A stretch of DNA of 64,000 nucleotides from Lingula anatina (lineage: Eukaryota; Brachiopoda; Lingulata; Lingulida; Lingulidae). How positions within the stretch are numbered: the stretch's first letter is position 1; the number at the start of each line of letters is the position of its first letter. The notes beneath the pieces were generated by a model, which saw only the letters and a program-made list of their open reading frames with translations, made no database searches and was not told where the DNA came from. The stretch lies in assembly GCF_001039355.2 (NCBI RefSeq), contig NW_019775769.1, positions 709,187 through 773,186 on the forward strand, given 5' to 3'. The position numbers and the translations under genes were made by a program. Shown here piece by piece: positions 13,201 through 27,540 of this stretch.

Positions 13201-15335
13201 TACATGAGTGATCTTAAAGCCGGCGTAGGGTCATATATCGATGATAGCCCTCGGTATGACCATCAATCCGCGATAGCCTCCATCGCCGCTGGTGGTCAAA
13301 ATCCAAGAACAATCAAGAAAACCCTGATGGTATCGACAACAGGAAACCAGTGTTTCAGAACTTCTGGCAGGCAGGATAGCACCTGGCAAATACCGCCCTA
13401 TTATCACCCCCTAGCTGTAGGTAAAGAGAACGGCAGGAATTTCAGAATGATGTCATATTAGTAGAATTTCATTGCTTTTCCGTCCACCTGATCAAACCAA
13501 AGTTTGTGTGTATTTTTCTACATGTGTGAGGAGGGTTTTAGGTGCAACCTGTCCACCGACAGTTGGGCTTGGAGAGCCTGCCAGACAGCTTGGGGAGAAG
13601 ATGGCAGGGAGCGAGCAAGCACCGAGGAACGGACCTGAGAGAGATTTTTCTCGTTGGCCCACACAAAAAGGAGCAGGGAAGGAGTTGGTTTAATTGGTGC
13701 TTCCGCAGCTCGTTGGGGTATAATTGGGGAAACCTGTGAAAATAGTCCCGCGATTTCCAACATCTGATGTTGGTGCGGGAGTACAGGCGTGCTGCGGTAA
13801 TATGTACAGATTACTCATTAGTCTTTTGCCCCGCCCCCTGGAGTTGGGGTATCAATAGAGCCCGATACCCCGTTCCCTGCCCCGCTACGCTTTGGGAAAG
13901 AATGACGCGAACGCGAGGGAAACAAACTGCCGAACAAGAGCCCTTTGAGGACCAAGAATCTGGTCTCTTCAGCCAGCGTTTACTTAAGTGACTGAAGGTC
14001 ACCAAAAGTGTCAAAGGGTCAACCGTGGATTCCATTATAAATACCTGCTTTCTCTTTCAGACCAATTTCTTTGCATAGTACCCAACAAGTCAAAATCGAT
14101 CTTACAGCTATTGAACAATAAGTTTATGATGGGCTCTTTCAAAGTTGTTAGCTCAGAAAACAAATAATCGATTAATTCAGTGCATTGAAATGCGGTTGGC
14201 AAAAGTCTAGTTGCCCTATAGGTGGGTTTAGTCGATCTTTTGACGTATTTCAATAGATAAAGGATGGAATTAAGCGGAAAACGCAAATTTTAATCTCTTG
14301 AATGGGTCGGGTGAGGAGAAAAGAATAACGGACCCGGTGATATTATTTGTATAACGCTCTCCTCAAAACACACAGCTATGAAAAGTTTTGTCATGTAATT
14401 TTATTACGGTTCCATAAGAGAGCCTGAACAATCGGAGCGCTATGCCTCCCTTATTATATCTCCATTCCACTAGGCGTGGGAATTTTAGAGGAGGTGTAAG
14501 CTAATTAACGGCTCATTATTCGACGCTTAATCTTTTTTGACGGTTTGTTTATTCCCCCAGCAAACGCACTCACTTCACGCGAGGGTCAAACTTCACTATG
14601 ATACACGTCCCATCTCAAAATAAATTCTCCTTGAACTCGATGAAAAGAAATTGACATTACAATACTAACTTACATGGTAACTGAGGATTTTTGATAATAT
14701 AATTCCATTTTCATCAATAAATAGTAAAATATAGCGCAATTCTAAAAACGATACCAAAAAAGACCTTTAACGTCTATTATCCGTAATATTTTTTCGTTTT
14801 CAAATGTGAAATAAAGACGAAAATTGAGGGTTTAAAATTAAATAATTATAGAATAAATCTCCAAATACTTCCAATGGAAATAGCTCATTTTTATATCAAA
14901 ATGTCAATTTGTGATATTAAAATTATTATAACATATCACTTTTATCAATCTCTTAAAAAGACAAATGCTACACATCAACAAAGTCAATGTCGTGCGTGGG
15001 GGCATTCTATGAATGAAATGTTTCGTCATATCTCTGAGTTGAAAAGGAAGTGAACTTGACAAGTTTTTACCCGGTCGAAGAGCGTTGCTGAAAGACGTGC
15101 AGCTATCATCACGTCAGATGACTCGATGATGGTTCTTCTGACAGTTGGTGGAATTTGACGCCTCAACATCTTCATCATATCATTCAAATCATATTGTTTA
15201 AGTTGACATGAAGGTTTGTACAGAGATGCAGTTTTCTTATGAAATATGATGACAAGGAAATCCAGTTGATAACATTGCGATGCTGATACAGCTCTCGAGA
15301 ATTCAAGAGTGGTTGGAGGAAAAACGAAATATATA

Positions 15336-15339
<4 letters not shown>
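10297..15339. other. Intergenic, no supported gene
   Basis: Mostly AT-rich with islands of higher GC (10300-10460, 13200-13980). Open frames at 13204-13461, 13472-13693 and 13767-13991 lie in the GC-richer patch, overlap frames on the other strand, and match no family I know. One motif cluster at 11093-11122 is listed separately. Confidence 0.5.
11093..11122. promoter_or_regulatory. Candidate regulatory site: PBX-like, CCAAT, homeodomain
   Basis: TGATTGAT (11093-11100, PBX/HOX type), ATTGG (11109-11113, inverted CCAAT) and TAATTAAT (11115-11122, homeodomain core) fall within 30 bp. Each motif is common alone in AT-rich DNA, so this is suggestive only. Confidence 0.22.
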
Positions 15340-15375
<36 letters not shown>

Positions 15376-15422
15376 TGTGTGTGGAGGAGAGAGAGAGAGA
15401 GATAGAGATAGAGGGGGGAGGG
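15340..15422. repeat. Compound microsatellite (GT)n(GA)n
   Basis: A GT tract with one interruption is followed by GA and GATA units and a G-rich tail. The minus strand reads (TC)n then (AC)n, the same order as at 8929 and 44560. Confidence 0.93.
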
Positions 15423-18260
15423 GGTCATGAAATCACTGATACAAAAACGACCATTCAATAAAAGTAAGCAGATAAACAAGATTAAAGGTACTTCAACTAC
15501 AAGCCCCATAGTCCACCCAAACATTGCCATACACTGCAAATAACAATCCGATCACATCTAAGTCAATATTATTGTCCAGTTGGTGACCAAGTGGCCACTT
15601 ATGAAAGCTTATCCTCCCCGCCAATTAGCGCGCGCGAAATATTGTCGTCTGCTAACCTTTCTCTCTTCTAATATTTTTCTAACGTGCCCCCGACTCTTAA
15701 TCACGTGACCCAGTAAAAACAATGGCGAGTGAATCTTTGCAGTTTTAGGGTCTCTCAAAGCTATTTAATGGCGTATAGGGCACATATGGGATATGGGCTT
15801 TGTTTTATTAGTAATATATCCCGCTACGTCCAATTGGTAATGAACAGATAGGGCGCTGTTAAATTCATAAGACGTATTTGGCTGGAATAATTGGGGAAGT
15901 TTTAGAGGTTGGATGAATGTTTTTGTTTGGTATGGTGTAAAGTTAATATTGTCATTGTACTTCCAGTCCAACACGTGGGATCGTTTGAACGACGACAATT
16001 GTACATATTTCATTTTAAGAGTTAAACTGATACAATAATATCATTGTTTTAATAACCATGCTGCGATCAGTGTCATTTATCACGACTTTGCTTTTCGACT
16101 TTCTCCTTTTTCCCTCCTTGCTATTTTCATATTTGTATTTTGGTTGCTTTTTACGTGTTCCTCTTCCTCGGCAGCAAAATACGTCTGGTAAAAATTTCAC
16201 TTTTGATATTTAGAAAATGACATAAAATCAAATAAAAGTATTTAATACACCTCGTATAATCGGACAATTAGGACGAAAGAAAGAATGTGTGAATGAACAA
16301 ATACAATTAAATGCAAAAAAAGAGAAAAGGAGAAAAAATGCTGTAATCCATCACTTTATTTTCGTATTTGAGCCGCGATACCGACCGCTGATGAAAAATC
16401 TGTCAACCAAGCGCCACTTAAAAAGCGCCTAATCTCTCTTGCCAGCTGCTGATCGAAGGTTAAAAGCATCATTTTGCTCAAGTTTTGAAATTTTAGTCTA
16501 ATCCTGAAATTGACTGGGGGTAGGTATTTACAGCCGCCGCTTGCTGTTATGTGCTAAAAGGTTCACGCTATGCGAACTATTTTCAGACAGAAACTTGGGA
16601 GTGATCTTCGCTATAATTGTGAATAATGACACTCACAGCGCGGCCGGTGAAGTGCCGCTTAAATTGATATGTTCACTGAGTTTATGATTTCTGACTGAAG
16701 AAAAAAACTGAAGAAAACAAAAATAGAGGAAAAGCGTGACATGGATTTAAACGCTAATCGATTTTGTTCCACTGGATAAAGACGGTGCACCACACAACGC
16801 GAGCGACGTCACAACTTCACTATCGTCTGCGGTTTCGATTACTCCCTTCAAATTTTACTTGTTTTGGAAGTTTTGGCAAAAAGTAGGTTGTGGTTAAAAT
16901 TTAACTTCAAAACAAGGAGTTATGGTGACATTTATGTTGAGCTACATGCGTTTAAAAAGTTTCATCCATTTTTGTCCCTGCCAGCGTCTTTCAAAAACCA
17001 CCCATGGAAATGGCTCCCAAATGCTGGGGGATATTTATACACACAAATAATTCTGTTCCAATTTCCCTTCTCTTGGTGCTCTTTCTAATTGTGTTAAAAA
17101 ACGAAGGATCGGTTCTTCTCTTAAATGAAAACAGATCTTATTCTCTTGCGCACCCAGAAACCACTCGGTTTAACAATAAGCCCGTCTCTTTCATGCAAGT
17201 GGGAACCAGGTAAAAGCCCTAAGAGCTCGTCTAAAATTGGGACCAGCTGTTCTCGTTCCATGCCGGGCACAATTAGTCAAATCCTACCCCCAAACAGGAA
17301 ACTTATGAAACTTTAGAAATTGCTCTCTTCAAGCGGTTCAACCCGCAGCGCCGAGTGCTCGTGACCTCTGTGCTCCAATCTATCACGGCAGATAGATGGA
17401 AAGAATAAACAAGAAAAGGGATATTTTTGTTTTGCAATATACAGGCATATTAAAAAAAGTACAATGGAATAGGTTTCCAGAGATTGTAAAATCGATGCAT
17501 AAAATGATGGACATAATAAAAACAGTTATAACGATATAGAAAGGCCTTAAAAGAAAAAAGTAATTAACAGAAATAAGGATAATCGGAAAAAAATGGTAAA
17601 AATAGCTGCAGTATTTTTTAGAAATCACCAACAGGGACTTTGCCCATGTTGAAAAACATGTTTTTGAAATCAAAGATGTCGACACTAATTCTTTCTTTTT
17701 GGACCCTAGCATTCTTGCGTGATTCTATATACATGAGATCGTGAATGGTACTCTGTTTGTGAAGAACATGGATTCCTCGGGCATTCCTGATTTAATTGCA
17801 CTCGTAGTAACGCCTTGTTTGTGCTAGTACCAGTTAGGAGATACGTTTGGAACGTTGTTCCCTAATAACAATGTGGTCAAACGTTAATGCTTTAGTACAA
17901 TCCTTTTTTTGCTTTTTTTCACCAGTCTGGACCTCAAATGAGACCCTGGTCAAATAGGTAGGGCAAGGAATTAATCACGACTTAAGAAAAAAATCTGAAA
18001 TTCTTTCATGCTGGCATAAAAAATACCCTCTTTTACTGGGGAAGGAAGAACAATCAAAATGTCTCGTGCCGAGGCAATTCAAGGACAATTATATCGTCTG
18101 ATAAGTCCCATTAAGAATCCATTGAAAATTCAGGTTTCATTTTTCTTAAATCACCGGCATGCCAAAGCCCTAGATGATGCAAACTGCCGGGTCCTACGAA
18201 AATGATGCGATCGAATAATGTATATTAAACGAGCTCTTCGCGTCCATCCTGCTCTAATTA
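15423..18260. other. Intergenic, no supported gene
   Basis: No recognisable gene. Within 15600-15725 a GC-richer patch has GCGCGAAA (15632-15639, E2F type) and TCACGTGACC (15702-15711, close to the CLEAR/USF E-box). Open frames at 16864-17316 (+) and 17383-17712 (-) are unrecognised and of low complexity. Confidence 0.5.
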
Positions 18261-18274
18261 GTTGTCATAGCAAC
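18261..18274. promoter_or_regulatory. RFX X-box-like palindrome
   Basis: GTTGTCATAGCAAC fits the RFX X-box pattern GTHNYYATRRNAAC at every position. It lies in a locally GC-rich patch next to a TAATTAG homeodomain core. X-boxes often mark promoters of ciliary genes. No gene start is visible nearby, so an enhancer or chance match are both open. Confidence 0.4.
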
Positions 18275-21159
18275 GGTTCTGTAGCGGGTATGTGGTAGGG
18301 CTGAAGTAGCGGGGGCGAGCGAGAATAGTACGCTGTTCTATCTGCTAATTTGAGCCGGGGAAAGAAACTCGACACTAACAGGAATCAATTGAGGCCGTAT
18401 AAAATATCAGGTTCAAGTAAGGGAGGGGGAATACAGGTGCTAGCATTTGATACCGAAAAAAAAAAGTAAAATAAGATAAAGCGCCCCGTTAACTGACAGT
18501 TGGAATCATAACGTCAGAAAGAAGCAATGAACCAGTCTGCAACAACTTAATTCCGGCGCATTCTCTTGCCAGACAATTTGGATATCACTTCTGAAGCACA
18601 GCTGTTAAGAATGAGTAAGGAGCAGACGTCGTACCACTGGGAAAATCAGAGAATTAAGACAATGCTTTAACGACAGGCAAACGCGTAGTTAATCAGCACG
18701 GTTCTCGTGGAGTTGCCGTTGTGCAATACTTTTGACTGGCAAACACTTGCTGTACTCTCCCCCAATTTACTTCTGTTTAGTAAACGTCCAAATCCTGGGA
18801 AAATTTTCCTCTCGCTGCTGCTGCGGTAAAGCTATAGGCTTTCGCGCCGCTTTTTGCTTGTAGGAGTTCGGACGAAATGCCGATGATGTCATCCCGTTCT
18901 CTATCCCCCGGCGGTGAGCGTTCGTGTCGGGTTCAACCTTGGCTCACCGCGGGTGCGCGCTGATAAGAGCAAAAAGACGTGGCACTGCGATGCACGAATT
19001 CACCCCTGCAACCTCTCTCACTCCACGCGCAACACCGCCATATTTCTTCGAGCTAATTGATGGACTAAATGCGTGTTTTCCTTACCTTCTTCTTTCAAAA
19101 CAAATCTTGAGTTTGTTTTTAATATTAGATATTACTATCCCGTTTAAATCTATCTTTGAAAAGGGATCATGGGTTTCACTTTGTCACGCGCTTAGCACAT
19201 TAACTTTTATTTATTTATGGATACTGATAATCTTAAAAAGTTAAGCCAGTAATTTGCTCTGAAATTAAATCAAAATCGGGCGTTTGAAGACAGTAAAAGA
19301 GAGAGAGAGAAAGAGAGAGAGTTTAAGATGTAAAAAGGCTAGTTCTTTCTGTAAAAGCGTAAATATCAATCCAGTGAGTGGATACAGTGAAACCATGATA
19401 TCGTTATCAATATGAAGTAGCGGCCCCGCTTTTACTATGTAGTCAGTAGCTAGACAAACCATCACTAAGATAGCAAGTGCACGTGAAAACCCAACAGACT
19501 ATGAACAATGCTAAACCATAAGAGCATATCTCCTATTTTATATAAATAATGCTTTATCAGGACAATCATACTCACTTTTGAAATTTAATTGCAATAAACT
19601 TATTAAAAAGCCAGATCATTTCAACTGCTATAAACACAACCTTTGATATATTATTGTCTTAATGAAAGGAAAGCATTGTTGCTAAATTTGTGCTTGTAAA
19701 TTAACGTATAATCTCAAAAAATAGTGAAAATGAAACGTGATATAATCTGTTTCTTTTATGCTTTTAAGCAATATATAGTAACGCTTTCAAAACCTATCTC
19801 TACATTTGAGCTTACTTCCACGCTGCATCTGTAAACCTAGCTGTACTTATTATCTAAATTATAGATCATCTGTAATGATATGAAAGTACCCATATTTTTT
19901 CTGTACCGTGAAAAATCAGGTATGTAGTCAATCACAGCTCCTGTAAATTTTGTGATGGCACCAGTGAAAATCTTTGCACTGTGACATAACAATGAATAAA
20001 AAAAAGAAATTAGAGGATGGATACTGCGACAAAAGTTGTTTATCAAAATGAAAAAGAGGTATATAAAAAGAATATGGATTAAGAATGAGGGTTAGAAACA
20101 AATATCAGCACAGTACACCTTGTCAGCCACTAAAATAATTGAGGTAACTTACAAATCACGTTTCCAATTTAAAGAGAACATGTTAAGGGCAACCTTGTTT
20201 TTAATAATGGAAATAATAGGATCGGCGCTCGCGTGGCAAGTAGTAATCTTTTGGCCGGGTTGGCCTTTCTCTAACATCCGCGAGCGTTTATTATGAAGAA
20301 AATACATTTCGTATAAAGAGAATAATTTTTAAGTGCAAGCAAAAGGTTTTGGCATGTCTTCAAGGTGGGGAATTAGTTAGACCCTATGATGTTTACGCTT
20401 GTCTTCTATGATTTAAAGATGTTATGAGGTGAAGAAGCTTCAAAGATGTCGGGTGCGTGTTCCGCGATTTAACTATAAGCAGTACTTTTAATTCTTTTCA
20501 ACTATTTAGGAATTTTCATGAATGCAATAACAGAAAAAAGGCGTGATTGTTTGAACATATTCACTCATGAATCTTCTTTTCTTTAAATCTCAGCAAATAC
20601 TTATAATATGGTATGAGTTGTATATTTTCCGCAATAATCAAATTTTAGACATTACCTAAGCAAAAATAACGATGATAATTGTAAATGATTTTTTTAGGAA
20701 TAAAGCAAAATATATTGCCAGTCGCCACATCATCACCATTTTGATAACTAATTTGACTGACAACTGCCTAACCCGCCAATCAAAGCTATCAATCGATTCT
20801 CTCCGTATGCACACAAATATTCTCCCCGTGTCGATATGCCACGACTGTTGTTTTACTGGCTTCTTCTGTTTGGATTAAGTGGCTCAGACAACGATAAAAT
20901 AAGATCAGGAATGAGTGACTGAGTTTCACGCCACTGGTTTGGCCATGTGGTGTTACTCATCCCTGTGCCAGTGGATAGAAGGGACGTGGTCGGAATTATG
21001 AATGAATCTAAATATCGTACAGTATTGTACGCCGTGGTGGTTGAATGACATATCATTAAATTTGGCGTGATTTTAAGTTTCTGAATTTTTGGTTACATAT
21101 AGTTGATGCAAAATTTATATATTTCCTTTTGTGGGTAAATTTAATGTGTATTATTGTGT

Positions 21160-21161
<2 letters not shown>
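18275..21161. other. Intergenic, no supported gene
   Basis: GC-rich around 18800-19040, with a 106-codon open frame (18924-19244) of no recognisable family, then AT-rich. A short GA tract is at 19298-19321. No gene is supported. Confidence 0.5.

Positions 21162-21218
<57 letters not shown>
21162..21218. repeat. Microsatellite (AG)n
   Basis: A pure AG tract of about 27 units, preceded by a short GTGTGTC stretch. Confidence 0.95.
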
Positions 21219-21219
<1 letters not shown>

Positions 21220-24200
21220 TACATGCACTGTAAAAAACTAAAACTACACAAAGTTCTTCACAAAATTTAAATCATCACACGAAAGAAAAGTTACACTTTA
21301 ACACAATGAGCCCACACCTTTCATATCCTTCTCCTTTTCCTCCTAAATCTACTATCACAAAATCACTCTCGTGTTTCACCCACAATTTCGACTTGGATGT
21401 CTCTTTGTCCGCTGACAATAATAATTTTCAGTCGACGCACAAGTGGGGCATCTCAGTTTGTATTTTGTTCATTTTTTTATTATAGACATATTGAGTAATT
21501 GAAAGTGAAGCGTAATATTGGCTCATATCCTTAGGGTAGAAATAATTCGGATGTTATTATCATGGTTCGCATTTTACGGATAAATGATTCCTGGAATGCG
21601 CATTGCCTGAGAGTTGTGGGTGATTTTCATGTATTAACTTGGTTTAGATTTGATGAAGGATATTTTGTAAATTAAAACAGTACATAACAAGTGAAAACCG
21701 AGTTTGTAGATAATCCGTTGTGATAGTGTTAACGTTATTCTTTTATTTTTATGGTAAATTTTTTATTTTATTCATTTCCATTTGTATTATACATAATCAA
21801 TATTTCTGTGGTGCATTTGCTTGCAATTAACTTATCATAGAGTATAGCATGTTGAACCATTGAACGAGATCTCTATAATATTCTTTGGGAGACAAAATGT
21901 CACAAATATTAATATATTAAATTGGGGATTAAAATTTTACTCTTAGTGGAAAGGACGGCACGTGATAGCTTATATATACACGGCCATGTTATTATATATA
22001 CGGCCATGTTATACAGCATAATCCATGGTACGCTGAATAAATTCAAGGACAATGCTATAACGCAAAATTGTAAAGGATGAAATGTATTATGCAAGCATCA
22101 GCAATGAAAAGTGACAAAAATGCCGAAATAAAAACATCCGAAATCTTTTAAATCTGCTTATTACGTCTCGCTACTTTACATGTTTGCTTTATAACAAGAA
22201 ACAGCTTTTAAACAAATACACCCTATTCTTTAAACAGGAATACATTTCAACATTTTCATACATCAACATTTTCACGGTCAATGCAGCATCTATCTTTTTC
22301 TACGAAGAAGAAGACAATCCAGATATTTTGGAGACAAAAAGAAGGAAGACCGTGTACCTTATCATGCTTTGACTATTGCAATATCAAATTAATATAGTTC
22401 AATTTTCAAATGAGGAATTAAACTATTCTAAGAAATTAAGTGCATTAGTAAGTGTCATCCAGGACTCTCTGCAGTTAGCCGGTAAACAGGTGAAACGCGA
22501 ACATTGTATCAATAGACAAACACTATCTCCACTAATTTTCTAAATAAACAAAAATGTCCGTTTGTCTTATAATAATAATCTCCAAATTGACTGACACTTC
22601 AGTTAACGAAATATTTATGTTTTTATCTCTCTGTGCCTAGACCATTTCATTGTTTCCCCCCCCAACTAAATCAACGATTTAAGAGACCAAATATAACAAA
22701 ATTAAATGAAGAAAACAGGACGGTGGATAAAACCGGCGTTCACTTGCGGCATAATAATAGTGCAAGCTTAACGAGCTGTACGCGCGTACTCTAGTTAATA
22801 GGCAGGTAAAGATTGTAGTAGATTATCGGCTTACGGACCCAGGGTTTGCACAATGGAGGTTGATCGGTATCTAGGGACCGATTAAATGGGTGGGAAGCTG
22901 GTCTTCCAGGGAGTGACCACGCCACGTGCAAGACAACCCTACTTAGTGTCAGAATTCCGAGGAGAAGAATTTCCAGGAAGATTTATTTTATCAGCAATTA
23001 TTGTTAGTGATAGCGACCGGCAATTCGTATCGTTAATCGACTAATTTGAAGACTAATTGATTCTGCGAAAATAATTCATTTATTCATCACATAAATGTTG
23101 TAATTATCTTTAAGTCAAAGTTTAATTGTTTCTTAGAAGATTATACAACTTGGAATTGCCTATCTAAATCATTTTCCTTGAGTGCCAATGCAGTCACAAA
23201 TGCTGAACTCAAAAGAACAGTTGCAATATCGTAGATACTTATAGGTTTACAGACCAGAATAAAATTAATAAAAATTCATCATACAAAAATAAATCTCTGA
23301 AAGAATCCCTTTGTATACTGATATGATAATTAAACAAAGTAATGAATGAATATTTGTTTCGGAGCACATTATAAGTCAAGTGATATCTTAAAGATCTATT
23401 ATTTTATGGCATTTGGCTTCTCGTTCAGCTAGGTCATTGTGCGGATCTTAAAGAGAGAATGAAAGAGAAAACGTAAAAAGGACAGCCTCATCGACAACAC
23501 TTATTGAATTATTTCTAACGGAAACAATGCGACTGGCGTAATGAAAAGCATCTTTTCAGGAAATGATGCCATTTTTGTCTCCTAGGCGTTTTTGATTTCG
23601 GACAAGAATATAGAATCTTTCAAAATTGGCGAAGTTAAAAATTGTGTCTTTAATAAAGGGTCGCAGCAAGCAAACGAAGCCTGCTCAGCCTTTATCATAC
23701 GCGAGTATTCAAATCAGAAAAAAATACAATGTGATAAAATCCAGCGTGTACTAAAATACCTTTCAAATATTTGGTTGGCTTTCCTATTGCTGGGGGAAAA
23801 GCGTCCATTTAAATATTTTAAAAGTATTTGTAAAAGAATTATTAATTCTTAATTTGTATACAATGTTCTTATTGACAATGCCATAATCAAACAACGAAGA
23901 TAAAGAACAGCGTTTAAATATTCACTTGTTTTCCTGTATTTCCTTTTACTATTTCATGAATTCAACGTACACAATATCACTTCAGCTTTTTGTTTATGAA
24001 ATAATGGTGATAGATTAAAATCATGATTTAAAGATAAAGAGAGCTTTTCGGTACCAAAAACAACAGTCAGGGGATAGTGTTCTAAGTGGAGGAATGATCA
24101 AACGCACGGGGTGTGACAAACTTCCCCCTGTATTACAAATTCAGATGAAAATAACTTCCTTGCTAATTGTGGAGTAATCTGCCGTCACATTCCTGTTTAC

Positions 24201-24953
24201 TGTACACATCCTGTTGTGTGGAGAGAGCAGAGAGATAACAAAACAATAGGCAGGGGAAGAAGATCCCGTCTAAAAATACTGACACCACCAAGACCAACAA
24301 AGGGAGGACGCGTACCCATTAGGTGAACTGAATAGGAGGGCGGATATCAAAGCCGGCCAACAACACCTCTCTAAAGAACCAAGAATTAATAAATAGATTC
24401 GCACTTTGGTTGTGAGTACACCGACAATAGTCTTCCGCTGTCTTCCAAAATTTTCTGTTTTGACGCAGACGACGAAAACTGGAACAAAAATGGCCGCGCC
24501 GCGACTCCTTTTCAGCCGGAAAGGGATGCGAATGTTGGAATGATAGCTCTCTTCCGTGATTATGAAGGGTTGCCGAGTAATTTGCACCGTCTGCCGAAAA
24601 TCTTCAACACGTGGCTTGCACATTTTTGGTGAAAGGTAGGCTTCATAACAAGCCAAGTTGTTCGAAACGTGAGCCGCTGAAACACTATTTTTCATCTTCA
24701 ATAAAGAGCGAAGCCCGGGGGCACGATCTTCCGTACGAGATGTTTTATTCTCAGTATCCCCTTAGCGAACCACAATTTAATCGAATTTAATCAGATTTCT
24801 ATTAGGCATAAACAGGGTAAAATTTGCCACTAAATTGAATTTTAATGAAGTGGGGATTTGTTGATAAAAATCAGCCCGGAATCGGGAGCGCGAGACGAGG
24901 CTATATTCTTTTCAAGGACGCAGACGACATGAAATGAACAATTAATTTCCACC
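21219..24953. other. Intergenic, no supported gene
   Basis: AT-rich. The longest frame is a 143-codon minus-strand frame (24270-24701) with no recognised domain. A small tandem duplication at 21974-22012 is listed separately. Confidence 0.5.
21974..22012. repeat. Two-copy 20-bp tandem duplication
   Basis: The unit containing CGGCCATGTTAT occurs twice back to back (cggccatgtt at 21981 and 22001). It probably arose by replication slippage. Confidence 0.8.
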
Positions 24954-24988
24954 TTTCCCGCGAAAGTCGGGGGGCTACGTTATAAAAA
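24954..24988 (+). promoter_or_regulatory. Candidate promoter: E2F palindrome and TATA box
   Basis: TTTCCCGCGAAA (24954-24965) is a symmetric E2F site. Sixteen bases on is TATAAAAA (24981-24988). Together they resemble a compact + strand core promoter with a start expected near 25010-25020. No coding frame follows for several kilobases, so the product, if any, would be a non-coding RNA or an unseen spliced gene. Confidence 0.25.
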
Positions 24989-25019
24989 CATGTAGCGTGG
25001 TGGTTCCATAAATCACGGA

Positions 25020-27540
25020 GAAAAACTCACGTATATCATTAAAGTACTCACACACATTCACACTTTCATTGAAAGGCCTGTCAATCATTCCTCAGCGTCT
25101 GTTAGCGAACGCTGTTCCTTTTTCACGCTTGTTGTTCTACCAACCAAGTATATCTCTGCATAATACTATTGATAAACTCAACACGGACCTTATTAAGACT
25201 AAAAAATAGAAAATATAATTGATTCAAACAAACCTTATTTTTTCTGTACAACGGCCACATTTCGTTCTATCGGGTTTACCTCGAAGCGCGTGTGTATGAA
25301 AACCCATCAGAGGCAAATCAGTTAAAGTAAGTTGACAGAGATAACAACTTCCAACCACCCGAACGATGTTATATTTACCAGCTAAATGGACCAAAAACTC
25401 TTGCAACACGTTAGCCTACAAGTTGTAAACTAAATAGTCTGCAGAAGTGGCAGAATACACAAACTAAGGCGCAAGTTCAGCCTCCTTAAATATTTAACAC
25501 TATACACTTTCTATTATTAGAGAAAACAGATTTCATTTCTAACACAAATTTACAGGCTTTATTGTGATATTTAAGTTGAAGCATTGCTGTTTTCGCATCT
25601 AAGTAAGCATGAATGATTTAAAACAAATGCTAAGGACGTGGAGGGATATTCAATACTGAAAGATACGGGCAGACGACAGTTGGTCCAATGTTGTTCTCAT
25701 TGACCCGCCAAAGTGCGGTTGAGTCGTCTGCTTCATTGCCACCAAATTTATGCCTCTCTTACTCGAAGGCACTTCATAACCTAATATGTTTATGAACAGC
25801 CTTAGATACTTCCTAGCCGCTACTTCTCACGCTTTTTGTGGGCACTGGGTAAATTTACATTCCATTGTTGATATTTTGTTCATTTCGACCTGTACGTGTT
25901 CGTTTGTGTGACTGTGTGTGTTACACGGGGGGAGGCACGGGGCTATTTTGGCTAGGATTTACCTGGGCGATTTAACACCAGTTACCTAGGCAGTTTTAAT
26001 TGGCTTGTTTCTGCTTGTTAATACATTCAGGCAATTTGTGTTCGGCCTCCCCTTTCCAAACATTACACCCTTTTTGCCTCTACACGCCCACCGAAAAGGA
26101 GCAAACTTATTACGAGATCGACGGAATCCCGTTAGCAGAGCTTTGTTCAAATAATGTGCACAAACACAATGCGATCTACCCCTAGGTTCTTGGAGGAGCG
26201 GACAAAACCGCTTTTGCACGCTCGCTATTCACTTAACGGGGCCTATTCACACCCGACTACAGGGCTGGAAAATAGGCCTTACAATTCCTTAAAGCTAACG
26301 CAAATACATTGCATAGAAATCACACGAAATTGCTGCCAAAGGGTCGGACCAATTCTCCGTTTACGCCTCACTGGAGAATAATTTTGCAAAAATCAAATGA
26401 AACGGTAAATGGAAGGGCACGAATATTTTTCCCGCGTGGGTCTTGGTAGGTTTGTCCTGTCTACGTAAGGGAGGCTTAAGACCGTCAAAGGGGTCTCCTC
26501 TAGGGGTGGATGCAGTTATAAACGTATTATCGACAACACCTTGGTGTATCTAGTTGTGCGTTTACAGTAGCCGGCTTAAAGGCAGAGCAAATAGATCTAA
26601 GCACATTAATTGTTGACCGATCTCCTTGACATTGTTAGCACAGCGCTGTACCGAACACTTAAGCTAGTGAAACTTACACAATTCCTCTTAACTTTGATGT
26701 CCCCCGCGCTCCCTGCGTCGCACACCGGTGGGAAATCTGTCAGGTACGTTCTCACGGAAAGGGAGGAGGCTCGTCCGGGAGTGGCAGCTCGCTCCTCGGT
26801 CGCTGTCTCACCGTCAGCAGCAACGCCATCGTCCCCCGCTAGCACCTACACGAGTCCAGCTGCAGGACCCTCGGGCAAAGATGGCCAAAATTTGGGCAGT
26901 GGCCGCGGCACCCTGCCTGGACATCGGTAACCCGGGATTTCCTTTGCTGCCACCGGTAATCAGTAACAGCTGTGAGAGAAGCGATCTCATTTACGTTGTC
27001 TGGGAACAATAGCTTTCAGACCGGCCTGCCACTTTCTCTGACAGCTTCCAAGTCAGTTCTGAAATCCTCAACCTTGCTCTGCCTTTGGTTTATCAGGAAT
27101 ATGTTGTTTTTATCGCGTTCGGGTCCCGGTTTTGCTTACTTTAAAAATTGATCCTCCAAACACACTGCCTGAACATCTTTATTTTCTCTTATCATGCATC
27201 AATACTATACTCGAGTAGAGCAATAATGTTTTGCTTTACAAGTGTTTGTAAGTGTCTCTCTTTATACGGGTATTCATTTGATTATAATCGGTTTATGTTA
27301 GATCTTGTCGAGTGCTTATTTTCCAGCAAAATATCCACAAAGAAAACATTTTCTCCCTGTGTGCTAAAACTGGGGCAAAATAACAGGGCAAAAATGAACT
27401 GGGACGTCTTGACAGCCTTTGCAGTGTCAATTTCCCCAACCCAGCCCTCAGTTGCAAAGTTTTTCTAGCTTTGGCAGTCAAACTGACATCGAATCATTGA
27501 AAAGCTCATCTAAGCATAATTATGATATTCTGAAAAGCCC
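25020..27540. other. Upstream flank of FoxC, no supported gene
   Basis: This is the 2.5 kb before the FoxC promoter. A GC-rich patch at 26690-26950 has overlapping open frames on both strands (26610-26930 and 26728-27012 on +, 26606-26845 on -), none with a recognisable domain. It could be regulatory DNA or a non-coding upstream exon. I cannot decide from sequence alone. Confidence 0.45.

Noticed and set aside
24270-24701. 143-codon minus-strand frame
   Set aside because: No family recognised and no supporting promoter or splice pattern. Length alone is not enough.
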